64,000 bases of DNA, from positions 104,243 through 168,242 of the forward strand of contig NZ_JAGMUK010000024.1 in NCBI RefSeq assembly GCF_019049245.1. Reading direction: 5' to 3'. How positions within the stretch are numbered: position 1 is the first letter of the stretch; each line of letters opens with the position of its first letter. Of this stretch, positions 52,111-60,837 are shown piece after piece. Both the position numbers and the translations under genes were made by a program. The notes under the pieces were generated by a model, which had not been told where the DNA came from, did no database searches, and worked only from the letters and a program-made list of their open reading frames with translations. The stretch is from Streptomyces sp. AC555_RSS877. Its GTDB lineage: Bacteria; Actinomycetota; Actinomycetes; Streptomycetales; Streptomycetaceae.

Positions 52111-53112
52111 CTAGAGGACGAACCCCGCCGGGAAGGGGTCGGCCGGGTCGAGCAGGTACTGGGCGGTGCCGGTGATCCAGGCGCGGCCGGTGAAGCTGGG
52201 CAGGACGGCGGGGAGTCCGGCGACTTCCGTGGTGCCGAGGAGACGGCCCGTGAACTGCGTCCCGATGAAGGACTCGTTCACGAACTCGGTGTGCAGGGGC
52301 AGTTCGCCGCGCGCGTGAAGTTGCGCCATGCGCGCGCTGGTTCCGGTCCCGCAGGGAGAGCGGTCGAACCAGCCGGGGTGGATCGCCATCGCGTGCCGTG
52401 AGTGGCGGGCGGTCGCGCCGGGCGCGTACAGGTGGACGTGGTGGCAGCCGCGGATGGACGGGTCCTCGGGGTGGACGGGCTCCGCCTCGGCGTTGATCGC
52501 GTCCATGAGGGACAGGCCGGCCCGGAGGATGTCGTCCTTGCGGGCGCGGTCGAAGGGCAGTCGGAACTGCTCCAGCGGCAGGATGGCGTAGAAGTTGCCG
52601 CCGTACGCCATGTCGTAGGTCACCGTGCGTCCGTCGGCGAGCGTGATCTCGCGGTCGAGGCCGACGGCGAAGGACGGGACGTTCCTGAGGGTGACGGCCG
52701 TGGCGGCGCCGTCCTCCACCGCCACCTCGGCGACCACCACGCCCGCCGGGGTGTCGAGCCGGATCGTGGTGACCGGCTCTGCGACCTCGACCATCCCGGT
52801 CTCCACGAGCACCGTCGCCACGCCGATCGTGCCGTGTCCGCACATGGGCAGATAGCCCGAGACCTCGATGTAGACGACACCCCAGTCGCAGTCGGGGCGG
52901 GTGGGCGGCTGGAGGATGGCGCCGCTCATCGCCGCGTGGCCGCGCGGCTCGTTCATCAGGAGCTGCTTGACGTCGTCGCGGTGCTCACGGAAGTACAGGC
53001 GCCGCTCGTTCATGGTCGCGCCGGGGATCGTGCCGATGCCACCGGTGATCACCCGGGTGGGCATGCCCTCGGTGTGCGAGTCGACGGCGTGCAGGACGAG
53101 TTTGCTGCGCAT
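52111..53112 (-). CDS. 4-hydroxyproline 2-epimerase (proline racemase family)
   Basis: A 333-residue enzyme of the proline racemase family. Both catalytic cysteines are present: Cys91 in PMCGHGTIG and Cys254 in SPCGTGTSARM, so it should epimerise trans-4-hydroxy-L-proline to cis-4-hydroxy-D-proline rather than dehydrate it (dehydratases have Thr in the second position). ATG 53112 is preceded by AGGAG. It is followed on the strand by the MITE element. Neighbouring genes supply the later steps of D-hydroxyproline breakdown. Confidence 0.9.
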   Translation of the reverse strand: MRSKLVLHAVDSHTEGMPTRVITGGIGTIPGATMNERRLYFREHRDDVKQLLMNEPRGHAAMSGAILQPPTRPDCDWGVVYIEVSGYLPMCGHGTIGVATVLVETGMVEVAEPVTTIRLDTPAGVVVAEVAVEDGAATAVTLRNVPSFAVGLDREITLADGRTVTYDMAYGGNFYAILPLEQFRLPFDRARKDDILRAGLSLMDAINAEAEPVHPEDPSIRGCHHVHLYAPGATARHSRHAMAIHPGWFDRSPCGTGTSARMAQLHARGELPLHTEFVNESFIGTQFTGRLLGTTEVAGLPAVLPSFTGRAWITGTAQYLLDPADPFPAGFVL

Positions 53113-53155
53113 GACGCTCCTGGTGGACGTGACAAACCGATATGGGCGAGGACTG

Positions 53156-54052
53156 CTACGCGAGTCCCGCCGCGACCGCCTTCTCGGTGGCGGCGCGCAC
53201 CGCGGCCTCCTGCTCGGGCAGCAGCGGGACGCGCGGCGGGCGCACCGGGCCGCCGTGGCGGCCGACGATGTCCATGGACAGCTTGATGGCCTGCACGAAC
53301 TCGACCTTGGAGTCCCAGCGCAGCAGTGGGTGCAGCTGCTCGTACAGCTTCCGGGCCGTGCCCAGGTCGCCGCCGACGGCCGCGCCGTACAGCGCGACGC
53401 TCGCGGCGGGCAGTGCGTTCGGGTAGCCGGCCACCCAGCCCTTGGCGCCGGCGACGGCGAGCTCCAGCAGGACGTCGTCGGCCCCGATCAGCAGATCGAG
53501 TTCCGGGGCGAGTTCGGCGAGCTGGTAGGCGCGGCGCACGTCGCCGGAGAACTCCTTGACGGCGTGGATGTACCCCTCGCCGTGCAGGGTTGCGAGCAGT
53601 TCGGGCACCAGGTCGACCTTGGTGTCGACGGGGTTGTTGTAGGCGACGACCGGTACGCCCGCTTCGGCGACCTCGGCGTAGTGGGCGAGGACGGAGCGCT
53701 CGTCGGCGCGGTAGGCGTTGGGCGGCAGGAGCATGACGGCGGCGCAGCCCGCGTCGCGCGCCTGCTCGGCCCAGCGGCGGGCCTCGGCGGATCCGTAGGC
53801 GGCGACGCCGGGCATCACACGCTCGCCGCCGATGGCGGCCACGGCCGTCTCGACGACCCTGGACCGCTCTTTCGGGGTGAGGACCTGGTACTCGCCGAGG
53901 GAGCCGTTCGGTACGACGCCGTCGCAGCCGTTCTCGACCAGCCAGGCGCAGTGTTCGGCGTACCTGCCGTGGTCCACGCGGAGGTCGTAGTCCAGCGGGA
54001 GGGCGGTGGCGACGAGGACGCCGCGCCAGGGGCGGTTCTCGGTGGTGGTCAT
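53156..54052 (-). CDS. DHDPS-family deaminase/aldolase of hydroxyproline pathway
   Basis: A 298-residue class I aldolase-fold protein. Schiff-base lysine Lys166 is in VKEFSGD, the catalytic tyrosine in AYNNPVD near 139, and the GSLGEYQVLT line near 47. In hydroxyproline clusters this family acts as 1-pyrroline-4-hydroxy-2-carboxylate deaminase, giving 2-oxoglutarate semialdehyde. ATG 54052 has GGGA upstream; an ATG four codons earlier (54064) is possible. It lies between the epimerase and the dehydrogenase subunits in the same orientation. The final semialdehyde dehydrogenase is not in the window. Confidence 0.86.
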   Translation of the reverse strand: MTTTENRPWRGVLVATALPLDYDLRVDHGRYAEHCAWLVENGCDGVVPNGSLGEYQVLTPKERSRVVETAVAAIGGERVMPGVAAYGSAEARRWAEQARDAGCAAVMLLPPNAYRADERSVLAHYAEVAEAGVPVVAYNNPVDTKVDLVPELLATLHGEGYIHAVKEFSGDVRRAYQLAELAPELDLLIGADDVLLELAVAGAKGWVAGYPNALPAASVALYGAAVGGDLGTARKLYEQLHPLLRWDSKVEFVQAIKLSMDIVGRHGGPVRPPRVPLLPEQEAAVRAATEKAVAAGLA

Positions 54053-54075
54053 CGGGGGTCCCATCTGGAATAGGG

Positions 54076-54083
54076 TGTGACAT
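54076..54083. promoter_or_regulatory. TGTGACAT motif before the DHDPS-family gene
   Basis: TGTGACAT is the complement of ATGTCACA, which forms part of the palindrome before the dehydrogenase operon at 56979-56989. The shared word 24 bases upstream of the DHDPS-family start may be a half-site for the GntR regulator. Confidence 0.35.
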
Positions 54084-54084
54084 T

Positions 54085-55527
54085 TCACTGAGGGTCCGGA
54101 TCTGGAACAGCCAGGCCGGGGCGGCGGGCTCGGTCCTCCTCCAACTCGCCTGCCCGGGCCAGCACCCCGAGCGGCACCGGCCGGGCGAACGGCCCCCGGG
54201 ACGGCGTGAGTTCGCACCCGGCGAGTCCCGCGACCGCGGGCCCGCACACCCGGCCCTGGCACCAGCCCATCCCGGCTCGTGTCAGCAGCTTCACGGTGCG
54301 CAGGTCGCCGGCGCCGAGTTCCGCCACGGCCTCGCGGACCGCGCCGCCGGTGACCTCCTCGCAGCGGCAGACGACGGTGTCGTCGGTGACCTGCTCGGTC
54401 CAGTGCGCGGGCGGCGCGTACACACGCTCCAACGCGGCGGAGAAGGCCCGCAGTCGGGTGCGGGCCCGCACGGCCGCCGCCCAGGCTCGCGGGTCGGGCT
54501 CGGTGCCGTGCAGGCGGGCCGCGGCGGAGCGGCCCGCGATGTGTCCCTCGGCGAGAGACAGGGCGAGGCCGCCGATGCCGGTGGTCTCGCCCGCCGCCCA
54601 CACGCCGGGGACGCCGGTGCGCTGTTCGTCGTCGACGTGGACGTTCAGCCCGTCGAGGCGGCAGCCCAGGGTGTCGGCGAGGTCGGTGTGCGGCAGCATG
54701 CCGTGGCCGACGGCGAGGGTGTCGCAGGGGATGCGCCGCCCGGAACCGGGCCGCACGCGCCCTTGCGCGTCGAGCGCGGCGACGGTCACCGCCTCCAGCC
54801 GCTCGGTGCCGTGCGCCTCGACGACGGCATGCCTCGCCAGCAGCCGCACCCGATGGCGCAGCAACCGGGTCGCGTACCGGGCGCCTTCGGCGACCTTGCC
54901 CGGCTGGGCGGCCAGTGCGCGTGCCCGCCGCAGGAACGCCTTGGGGTCGGCGGACTCGACCAGCGCGGCCACCGCCACCCCGGCCGCGGCGAGGCCGGCC
55001 GCGACGGGCAGGAGCAGTGGCCCGGTCCCGGCGACGACGGCGGCAGGGCCGGACACCGCGAGGGTGCCCTTGAGCATGGCCTGGGCGCCGCCCGCGGTGA
55101 TGACGCCGGGGAGGGTCCAGCCGGGGAAGGGGAGCACCTTCTCGTAGCCGCCGGTGGCGAGGAGGACGGCGTCGGCGCGCACCTCGACCGCGTCTTCCTG
55201 GCCGGGGCCGAGCAGGGCGTGGACGGTGAAGCCGTGGTCGCGCCGTTCCACGAACCAGACGTGATGGTCCGCCAAGTGCCGTACGGCGCCGGTCTTCTCG
55301 TGGGTGCGCAAGGCGTCCCGCAGTCGCTCCCAGGTGCGCCACTGGTGGTGCAGGGCCTGCGGGCGGCGGGCGCGCAGTCCGGCGGCGGGCCGGCGGTAGA
55401 ACTGCCCGCCCGCCTCCGCGGCCGAGTCGAGCAGCGTGACGCGTACCCCTTGAGCCGCCGCCTCGACGGTGGCGGCGAGACCGGCCGGCCCCGCGCCGAT
55501 CACGGCGAGATGCGGCCGGTCAGTCAT
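54085..55527 (-). CDS. FAD/NAD-binding dehydrogenase subunit with BFD-like [2Fe-2S] domain
   Basis: A 480-residue pyridine-nucleotide-disulfide-like flavoprotein. The first FAD loop is VIGAGPAGLAA near 9-19, a second nucleotide loop is in AVVAGTGPLLLPVAAGL near 158, and a C-terminal BFD-like iron-sulfur module has C-x-C (CRCEEV near 386) and C-x4-C (WCQGRVC near 421). This matches the large non-catalytic subunit of HcnABC/opine-oxidase-like and D-hydroxyproline dehydrogenases. ATG 55527 overlaps the small ferredoxin-like subunit gene by 8 bases. Confidence 0.87.
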   Translation of the reverse strand: MTDRPHLAVIGAGPAGLAATVEAAAQGVRVTLLDSAAEAGGQFYRRPAAGLRARRPQALHHQWRTWERLRDALRTHEKTGAVRHLADHHVWFVERRDHGFTVHALLGPGQEDAVEVRADAVLLATGGYEKVLPFPGWTLPGVITAGGAQAMLKGTLAVSGPAAVVAGTGPLLLPVAAGLAAAGVAVAALVESADPKAFLRRARALAAQPGKVAEGARYATRLLRHRVRLLARHAVVEAHGTERLEAVTVAALDAQGRVRPGSGRRIPCDTLAVGHGMLPHTDLADTLGCRLDGLNVHVDDEQRTGVPGVWAAGETTGIGGLALSLAEGHIAGRSAAARLHGTEPDPRAWAAAVRARTRLRAFSAALERVYAPPAHWTEQVTDDTVVCRCEEVTGGAVREAVAELGAGDLRTVKLLTRAGMGWCQGRVCGPAVAGLAGCELTPSRGPFARPVPLGVLARAGELEEDRARRPGLAVPDPDPQ

Positions 55528-55822
55528 CGTGGCCCGTCCCCTCCTGCGTACGGATGGCGTCGCCCGCGTGCAGGGGCATCAGGCAAGCGCGCCGGTTCGG
55601 GCGGTCGTTGACGGTCACCAGGCAGTCGAAGCAGATGCCGATCCCGCAGAAGACCCCGCGCGGGCGGCCCTCGCCGCGGGTGGTGCGCCAGGAGGTGACC
55701 CCGGCCGCCCACAGGGCGGCGGCGACCGTCTGCCCGGGCAGTGCCGCGATCTCACGGCCGTCCAGGGTGACCGTGAAGGCGGGGCCCGGGCGGGCCCCTG
55801 CCAGGTCGCGGGGAGAGGTCAC
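55520..55822 (-). CDS. small [2Fe-2S] subunit of D-hydroxyproline-type dehydrogenase
   Basis: A 100-residue ferredoxin-like protein. The cluster ligands are C-x4-C-x2-C (FCGIGICFDCLV near 58-69) and a later Cys (RACLMPL near 80). It corresponds to HcnA/SoxX-like subunits. The GTG start at 55822 overlaps the upstream flavoprotein stop (GTGA), and its stop overlaps the 480-residue subunit, so the three subunits are translated as one unit. Confidence 0.87.
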   Translation of the reverse strand: MTSPRDLAGARPGPAFTVTLDGREIAALPGQTVAAALWAAGVTSWRTTRGEGRPRGVFCGIGICFDCLVTVNDRPNRRACLMPLHAGDAIRTQEGTGHDD

Positions 55823-56970
55823 TCGGCCTCCTCGGTGAAGCGGTCGGGCCGGAACGGCGTCAGGTCCAGGTCGGGTGACTTCGCGGTCAGCGCCTGAGCG
55901 ATCAGGTGCCCGGTGCCGGTGGCGAGGCCGATGCCCGCGCCCTCGTGGCCGCAGGCGTGGTGCAGGCCGGGGACCCGCGAGTCGGGGCCGATGGCGGGCA
56001 GGTGGTCGGGCAGGTAGGGGCGGAAACCGAGGTAGGCGCGCAGGGCGCGGACGTCCGAGAGGAACGGGAACATCCGGGTCGCGCCCGCCGCCAGGGCCCT
56101 TGCGACCGGCAGCGAGAACGTGCGGTCGAAGCCGACCCGTTCCCGGCTCGCGCCGATCAGGATCGGCCCGGCCGCCGTGCCCTCGACGACCGGCGAGGTC
56201 TGCAGGGCCGCCGAGTCGCTGGCCACGTCGGCCACGTAGTCGGCGGCGTACACCTTGTGGCGGACCATGCGCGGGAGCGGTTCGGTGACCAGGACGAAGC
56301 CGCGGCGCGGGAGGACGGGCAGGGACGTTCCCGCGAGGGCGGCCAGGTCGGAGCCCCAGGTGCCGGCCGCATTGACGACCGCCGGGGCGTGGATGTCGCC
56401 CCGGTCGGTGCGGACTCCGCGCACGGCTCCGTCGGGGGTGCGCGGCACGTCGGTCACGGTCCGGCCGGTGAGCAGGCGGGCGCCCGAAGCGCGGAGCAGG
56501 TGTGCGGCGGCCAGCGCGGGCATCACCTGGCAGTCCTGGGGGTAGTGCACGGCACCCGGCAGGCCCGGGGCGAGGTGGGGTTCCAGGTCGTACAACGCGT
56601 CGCCTCCCACCGGTTCGGCGACGACTCCGGCGGCACGCTGCCCTTCGGCGAACCGCTCCAGCGCGGCGAGTCCACCGGGGGACGAGGCCACGACGACACC
56701 GCCCTTGGTCTCGTACTCGACGAGCCTTCCGAATTCCGCGGCGAGTTCGCTCCACAGGCGGCCGGACAGCAGCGCGAGCTCCAGCTCCGGACCCGGTTCC
56801 TTGTCGGAGACCAGAAGGTTGCCCTCCCCGCCGCCGGTCGTGCCGCCGGCCACCGGTCCGCGGTCGACCACGATGACGTCGAGCCCGGCCCGGGCCGCGT
56901 ACAAGGCGCAGGCGGCGCCGACCATTCCGGCTCCGACGACCACGACATCGCAGGTCAGTGGCTTGCTCAC
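55819..56970 (-). CDS. D-amino-acid-type FAD dehydrogenase (catalytic subunit, D-hydroxyproline)
   Basis: A 383-residue DAO-family flavoprotein. The FAD loop is VVVGAGMVGAACALYAA near 10-26, with GGTTGGGEGN near 43 and a C-terminal CGHEGAGIGLATGTG near 338-352 typical of the family (compare HcnC and glycine oxidase). With the two subunits downstream it should oxidise cis-4-hydroxy-D-proline made by the epimerase. ATG 56970 is the first gene of this group on the strand and has a palindrome just upstream. Confidence 0.87.
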   Translation of the reverse strand: MSKPLTCDVVVVGAGMVGAACALYAARAGLDVIVVDRGPVAGGTTGGGEGNLLVSDKEPGPELELALLSGRLWSELAAEFGRLVEYETKGGVVVASSPGGLAALERFAEGQRAAGVVAEPVGGDALYDLEPHLAPGLPGAVHYPQDCQVMPALAAAHLLRASGARLLTGRTVTDVPRTPDGAVRGVRTDRGDIHAPAVVNAAGTWGSDLAALAGTSLPVLPRRGFVLVTEPLPRMVRHKVYAADYVADVASDSAALQTSPVVEGTAAGPILIGASRERVGFDRTFSLPVARALAAGATRMFPFLSDVRALRAYLGFRPYLPDHLPAIGPDSRVPGLHHACGHEGAGIGLATGTGHLIAQALTAKSPDLDLTPFRPDRFTEEAE

Positions 56971-56978
56971 GGCAGTAC

Positions 56979-56989
56979 TATGTCACATA
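56979..56989. promoter_or_regulatory. TATGT-C-ACATA palindrome before the dehydrogenase operon
   Basis: A perfect 11-bp palindrome 8 bases upstream of the catalytic-subunit start. Its ATGTCACA core recurs at 54076-54083. Position and form suit a FadR-type GntR operator. Confidence 0.45.
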
Positions 56990-57102
56990 CCTCATTGCCG
57001 GGGAACATGCCAACTCACGGAAGACACCACACACACGGATCGACGCGAAGGACACGCCCATTGACGAGGCACCGTCGGCGACCTGAACGCCGACGGTACC
57101 TG

Positions 57103-57774
57103 TCAGACCTCGGGGACGGGCACCACGCTGAGGTGGCTCGCCGTGCGGCGCGCACGCACCGTCCGTCGTGCCGGGGACGCCGCGCGGCGGGCGGGGCGCA
57201 GGACCAGAGTCAGCCGGCTGCAGCCCATGTCCGCCAGGGTCCTCGGCGTCTCGTCGACGATCCGGCACTCGGTGGCGCCCCAGCGCGGGTCGGGGTGCTT
57301 CAGCGGGCGGACCGCGCCGTCGTGCGCGACGGCCTGCTCGCCGACCGCGCGGATCCAGTGCGGCAGGCCCTGCCGGTAGGCGGCCTCCATGATCGGATCC
57401 TGGGCGATGTCCCGGCGGATCGACTGGAGTCCGTGGTCGTGGCCGTGGCGCTCCACGGCGGCGGCGAAGTGCGCCAGCATCGGCAGGCACCAGCGCGACT
57501 CGTGCTCGCCGAGGACCTCGCTCGCGTCCGGGTGGAAGAGGACGAATCTCAGGAAGTTGTCGCCCGGCATCGCCGTCGGATGGGGACCCACCCCGCCGAA
57601 AAGTGACGCGAAAGCGGTGTTGGCCAGGACGACGTCCCAGCGGTGGTCGACGACGACGGACGGAAAGGAGACGGCCTCGAGAAGGGTGGCGTAGTCCTGG
57701 AGATACGCCTGGGCCTCAAGACTTGCGGGGACGGGTCGCGGTACCGACCGCTGCCCACCTGCCTGATACGCCAT
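57103..57774 (-). CDS. stand-alone MmyB-type ligand-binding domain protein
   Basis: A 223-residue protein. Residues of about 25-190 match the MmyB-like/PAS-type domain that normally follows an XRE HTH in actinobacterial regulators (EAVSFPSVVVDHRWDVVLANTAFASLF near 33-59, DNFLRFVLFHPDASEVL near 77, then a C-terminal VLRPARRA). No HTH is present at either end. ATG 57774 has GGGAGG upstream. It is divergent from an XRE-type regulator 225 bases away, which may provide the DNA-binding partner. Confidence 0.75.
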   Translation of the reverse strand: MAYQAGGQRSVPRPVPASLEAQAYLQDYATLLEAVSFPSVVVDHRWDVVLANTAFASLFGGVGPHPTAMPGDNFLRFVLFHPDASEVLGEHESRWCLPMLAHFAAAVERHGHDHGLQSIRRDIAQDPIMEAAYRQGLPHWIRAVGEQAVAHDGAVRPLKHPDPRWGATECRIVDETPRTLADMGCSRLTLVLRPARRAASPARRTVRARRTASHLSVVPVPEV

Positions 57775-57998
57775 CGGGAGGTCACCCCTCTTGCCTATGC
57801 GGCCTTCTCGCGGCGGTGTTGATCCTGCTGCCCCGACGCAAGTCGTGTCAACTATCGTGGCATTCCACGGCTGTTGACGGCTGAAATTGGCCACAGTTGT
57901 GGCGAGACCTGGATGTGAGTTCGAACAACCGGCTACTCTCCGGGATGTTCACGGCAACCGCTTGTGAGAAGCCAGTGAGATACGTAGGAGATCTGTCG

Positions 57999-58655
57999 GT
58001 GTCGGAAGGCTTCGAGGGTCCGGGCGACGTGGCGTCGACTGTGCTGCCGGCCGTCGTCGTCCGCGTCACCGCGCTCGCGGACCGGCTCGGCGTGCCGCAC
58101 GCGGAGGTCTTCGACACCCGCCGCCTGTCGGTCGCCTCCGGCGTGACCGAACCGGTGGTCAAGGCCCTGCTGAGCGGCCGGCCCGCGGGCGAGCCCGACG
58201 TGCAGGCGCGGTTCCTGCAACGCCTGGACCTGCTGCGCCGCACCCGGCTCAAGCCGAACGGGCGCAAGTACACCCAGCAGGAGATCGCCGACGGCGCCGG
58301 CATGTCCCGGCAGCAGGCCGGAGCGCTCATCAACGGCGACCGGCGCCCCACCATGGAGCACTGCGACGCGATCCAGCGCTTCTTCCGGGTGCACGCCGGC
58401 TTCCTCACCGCCGAGGACCCCGAGGCGCTGGCGGGCACGCTGCAGCGCACCGAGCAGGAACTCCTGCAGAAGCTCGCCGACCGTGAGCGGCAGGCGGCCG
58501 CGGCCGCCGTCGATCCGCTGGAGCGGCTGTTGCAGGACCACGGCGTCCGCGGGATCGCCTGGCGGGCCGCACAGCTGCCCACCGACCAGCACCGCGACAA
58601 GGTGGCGGAGTGGCTGGACATGCTCTTGGAGAGTGTCAAGCGGCCCGAGTCGTGA
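57999..58655 (+). CDS. XRE-family transcriptional regulator
   Basis: A 218-residue regulator. The HTH is YTQQEIADGAGMSRQQAGAL near 89-108, set in the middle of the protein after an 80-residue N-terminal region, with a C-terminal region rich in Arg/Glu helices. GTG 57999 is chosen because AGGAG lies 8 bases upstream; ATG 57945 is an alternative. It ends 15 bases before an ImmA/IrrE-type protease gene, so the two probably form a regulator-protease pair in which the protease may cleave the regulator. Confidence 0.82.
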   Translation: MSEGFEGPGDVASTVLPAVVVRVTALADRLGVPHAEVFDTRRLSVASGVTEPVVKALLSGRPAGEPDVQARFLQRLDLLRRTRLKPNGRKYTQQEIADGAGMSRQQAGALINGDRRPTMEHCDAIQRFFRVHAGFLTAEDPEALAGTLQRTEQELLQKLADRERQAAAAAVDPLERLLQDHGVRGIAWRAAQLPTDQHRDKVAEWLDMLLESVKRPES

Positions 58656-58670
58656 TCCGGGGGGAGAACT

Positions 58671-59219
58671 GTGGGCATCGGTAAGGAAATGCGCCGCCTG
58701 TGCGGCGAGCTGGTCGCGGAGCTGACCCTTCCGGCGCCGGCGCGACCCGCGGACCTGTACGGCGCCCTGTGCGGCGCGATGAGCAGACGGCGCGGCCGCC
58801 CGGTCCATTTCCGTACGTCCGCCTTCCCGCCCGGCACGGCCAGCGGACTGTGGCTCGACATGGCCGACCAGGACCTCGTGGTGATCGAGGAACGCACCGC
58901 GCCCGACCACCAGTTGGTGATCCTCGGCCACGAGCTGTGGCACATGAAGGCGGGGCACTGCAGCCATCACGTCCAGGGCGCGGCGGTCGCGGCCCGTTTA
59001 CTGTGCGACGACGCGGACCTGCAGGCGACGGTGCTGAAGGTGGCCGCCCGCAGCCGCTTCGACCAGGCCGACGAGAGGGAGGCCGAACGCTTCGGCCTGC
59101 TGCTCGCCAGCAAGTGCCGTACCTGGCTCGCCGGTTCGTCCCTGCGGGGCCCGGTGCAGCGCGATCATCTGGCGGGCCGGATCGAGGCCTCGCTCGGATA
59201 CCTGGGCCCGCAGGGCTGA
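58671..59219 (+). CDS. ImmA/IrrE-type zinc metallopeptidase
   Basis: A 182-residue protein. The gluzincin-like motif HELWH starts at residue 87 (LVILGHELWHMKAGH), with a downstream Glu-rich helix (ADEREAERFG near 136) that can supply the third ligand. There is no signal peptide. Proteins of this type cleave partner XRE repressors, as ImmA does in mobile elements and IrrE does in Deinococcus. GTG 58671 follows GGGGAG. It is preceded at 15 bases by an XRE regulator. No mobile-element genes are nearby. Confidence 0.83.
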   Translation: MGIGKEMRRLCGELVAELTLPAPARPADLYGALCGAMSRRRGRPVHFRTSAFPPGTASGLWLDMADQDLVVIEERTAPDHQLVILGHELWHMKAGHCSHHVQGAAVAARLLCDDADLQATVLKVAARSRFDQADEREAERFGLLLASKCRTWLAGSSLRGPVQRDHLAGRIEASLGYLGPQG

Positions 59220-59290
59220 AGCCGAAGGGCTGAACACGACCGGCGTCTCGGCACCGGTGAAGAGCACCCCCGTGGGCGACCGAGGCGTCA

Positions 59291-60331
59291 TCACGTGGCG
59301 CTGCGTTCGCTGGCTTCGCGCAGGCCGCGTTCCACGGCCCGGCTGCGGGCGGTGTCCGGGTGGCCGGCGGTGCCGCCGCGGCCGGAGCGGAGCAGGTCGC
59401 GCCAGTGTTCGCGGCTCCAGTGGGCCGGTTCCGTGCCGGCGGTGAACTCCTCGACGAGGGCCACGAAACGGGCCGGGTCGGTGTGGAACGGGAAGTGGCC
59501 GGCCTGCTCGAAGATCTCCAGGCGGCTGCCCGGCATCGCCTCGTGCGCGCCGTACGCGTGCCGTACGGGCACCACGCTGTCCCGGTCGCCCCACAGCAGC
59601 ATGGTCGGCATGCCTTCGGTGAGGTAGCAGCGGTCGAGCATGGTCACGACCTGGCCGCGCCAGTCGACGACCGCGCGCAGGGTGCGGATGAAGGCGTTGC
59701 GGGAGGTCTCGTCGGGCAGCGCGTCGACGAGGGTGAGCAGTTCGGGGGCGTCCTGGCCGAGGTCGGTGTCGAGGAGTTTCATCAGCCGCACCGCGAGGCC
59801 GACTTGCAGGCGCATGCCGGGCAGGCGCAGGCCGGCGAGCATGAGGTGGGCGCCGGGCAGGGACACCATCCGCAGGACGGGGTTGACCTCGCGGCCGACG
59901 CCGCCCGCGCTGACCAGGATGAGCCGTTCGGTGCGCTCGGGGAACTGGTAGGCGAACTGCATCGCCACGCCTCCGCCCAGCGAGTGCCCGACGAGGGTCG
60001 CGGACTCGATGCCGAGGGTGGTGAGCAGGTCGCGCACCCCGTTGGCGTACGCGGCGACCGAGTAGTCCGCGCGCGGTTTGTCCGAGTCGCCGTGGCCGAG
60101 GAGGTCGGGGGCGATCACGGTGTGGGTGCGGGCGAGGTCCGGGATCAGTTCGGCCCAGGTCGCCGAGGAGTCGCCTATGCCGTGGATGAGCACCAGCGCG
60201 GGTCCCTGGCCGGCCACCCGGAAGGCACGGCGGTAGCCGTGCACGACGCGGTACTGCAACTCGAGTTCTGCGTCGCCCACCGAGCGCAGCCGTACGGTGC
60301 GCGCGGGGTGCCGTCGCGGGGCGTCGACCAC
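59291..60331 (-). CDS. alpha/beta-fold hydrolase
   Basis: A 346-residue hydrolase. The oxyanion region HGIGDSSATW is near 47-56, the nucleophile elbow GHSLGGG near 115-121, the acid in LWGDRDSVVP near 240 and the catalytic histidine in QAGHFPFH near 271. A cap domain lies between about 160 and 225. The start GTG 60331 has GGGGAGC directly upstream. Length and motifs fit a broad esterase/epoxide-hydrolase/meta-cleavage-hydrolase group; the substrate is not assigned. Confidence 0.88.
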   Translation of the reverse strand: MVDAPRRHPARTVRLRSVGDAELELQYRVVHGYRRAFRVAGQGPALVLIHGIGDSSATWAELIPDLARTHTVIAPDLLGHGDSDKPRADYSVAAYANGVRDLLTTLGIESATLVGHSLGGGVAMQFAYQFPERTERLILVSAGGVGREVNPVLRMVSLPGAHLMLAGLRLPGMRLQVGLAVRLMKLLDTDLGQDAPELLTLVDALPDETSRNAFIRTLRAVVDWRGQVVTMLDRCYLTEGMPTMLLWGDRDSVVPVRHAYGAHEAMPGSRLEIFEQAGHFPFHTDPARFVALVEEFTAGTEPAHWSREHWRDLLRSGRGGTAGHPDTARSRAVERGLREASERSAT

Positions 60332-60564
60332 GCGCTCCCCTCCCGTTCCCTGGCCGCGTCTCGGCGGCCTGAAGCCCTTCACTCGAAAGCCCTTCACACC
60401 AGCGTAGGGGCGCATTCCCTCAGGGGATTTCGGGGAGGTTTCGCCTCCGCTAAGCGGGCGAACCGACCCGTAGCGGGGCCCGATTGTCAGTGGTGGGCGG
60501 CAAGCTGGACATGTGCCCCGTCCGGGGGCGCGACCGACAACGCCGACATGGGGAGAGCCGCGCG

Positions 60565-60804
60565 ATGCCCACCGCTGTACTGACCGACCGTGAGCGCACC
60601 GCCGTACAGGCCTATCTGCGGCTGCTGCACACCGTGCGAGCGGCTTTCGACGTGCCGTCCGGCCCGCCGGAGGCCGCCCGGCCGCTTGTCGTCGCGCCCG
60701 CCGTGCTCGCCGAGGCTGAACAGGCCCTGGCCCGGGCGGGGCTCGCGGGCAACGAGGAGGCGTTCTTCCGGCTGCTGCACTCCTGGTGTCCGCCGGAGTC
60801 GTAG
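60565..60804 (+). CDS. small hypothetical helical protein
   Basis: A 79-residue protein, acidic-basic and helical, with LTDRERTAVQAYLRLLHTV near 7-25 and a C-terminal EEAFFRLLHSWCPPES. It has no signal or membrane segment. ATG 60565 follows GGGGAGAG. It converges on the phosphopantetheinyl transferase gene. I do not recognise a family; codon use is typical, so it is likely real. Confidence 0.6.
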   Translation: MPTAVLTDRERTAVQAYLRLLHTVRAAFDVPSGPPEAARPLVVAPAVLAEAEQALARAGLAGNEEAFFRLLHSWCPPES

Positions 60805-60837
60805 CGCGGAAGGTGCCGCTCGTGCCGCATGCGGACG

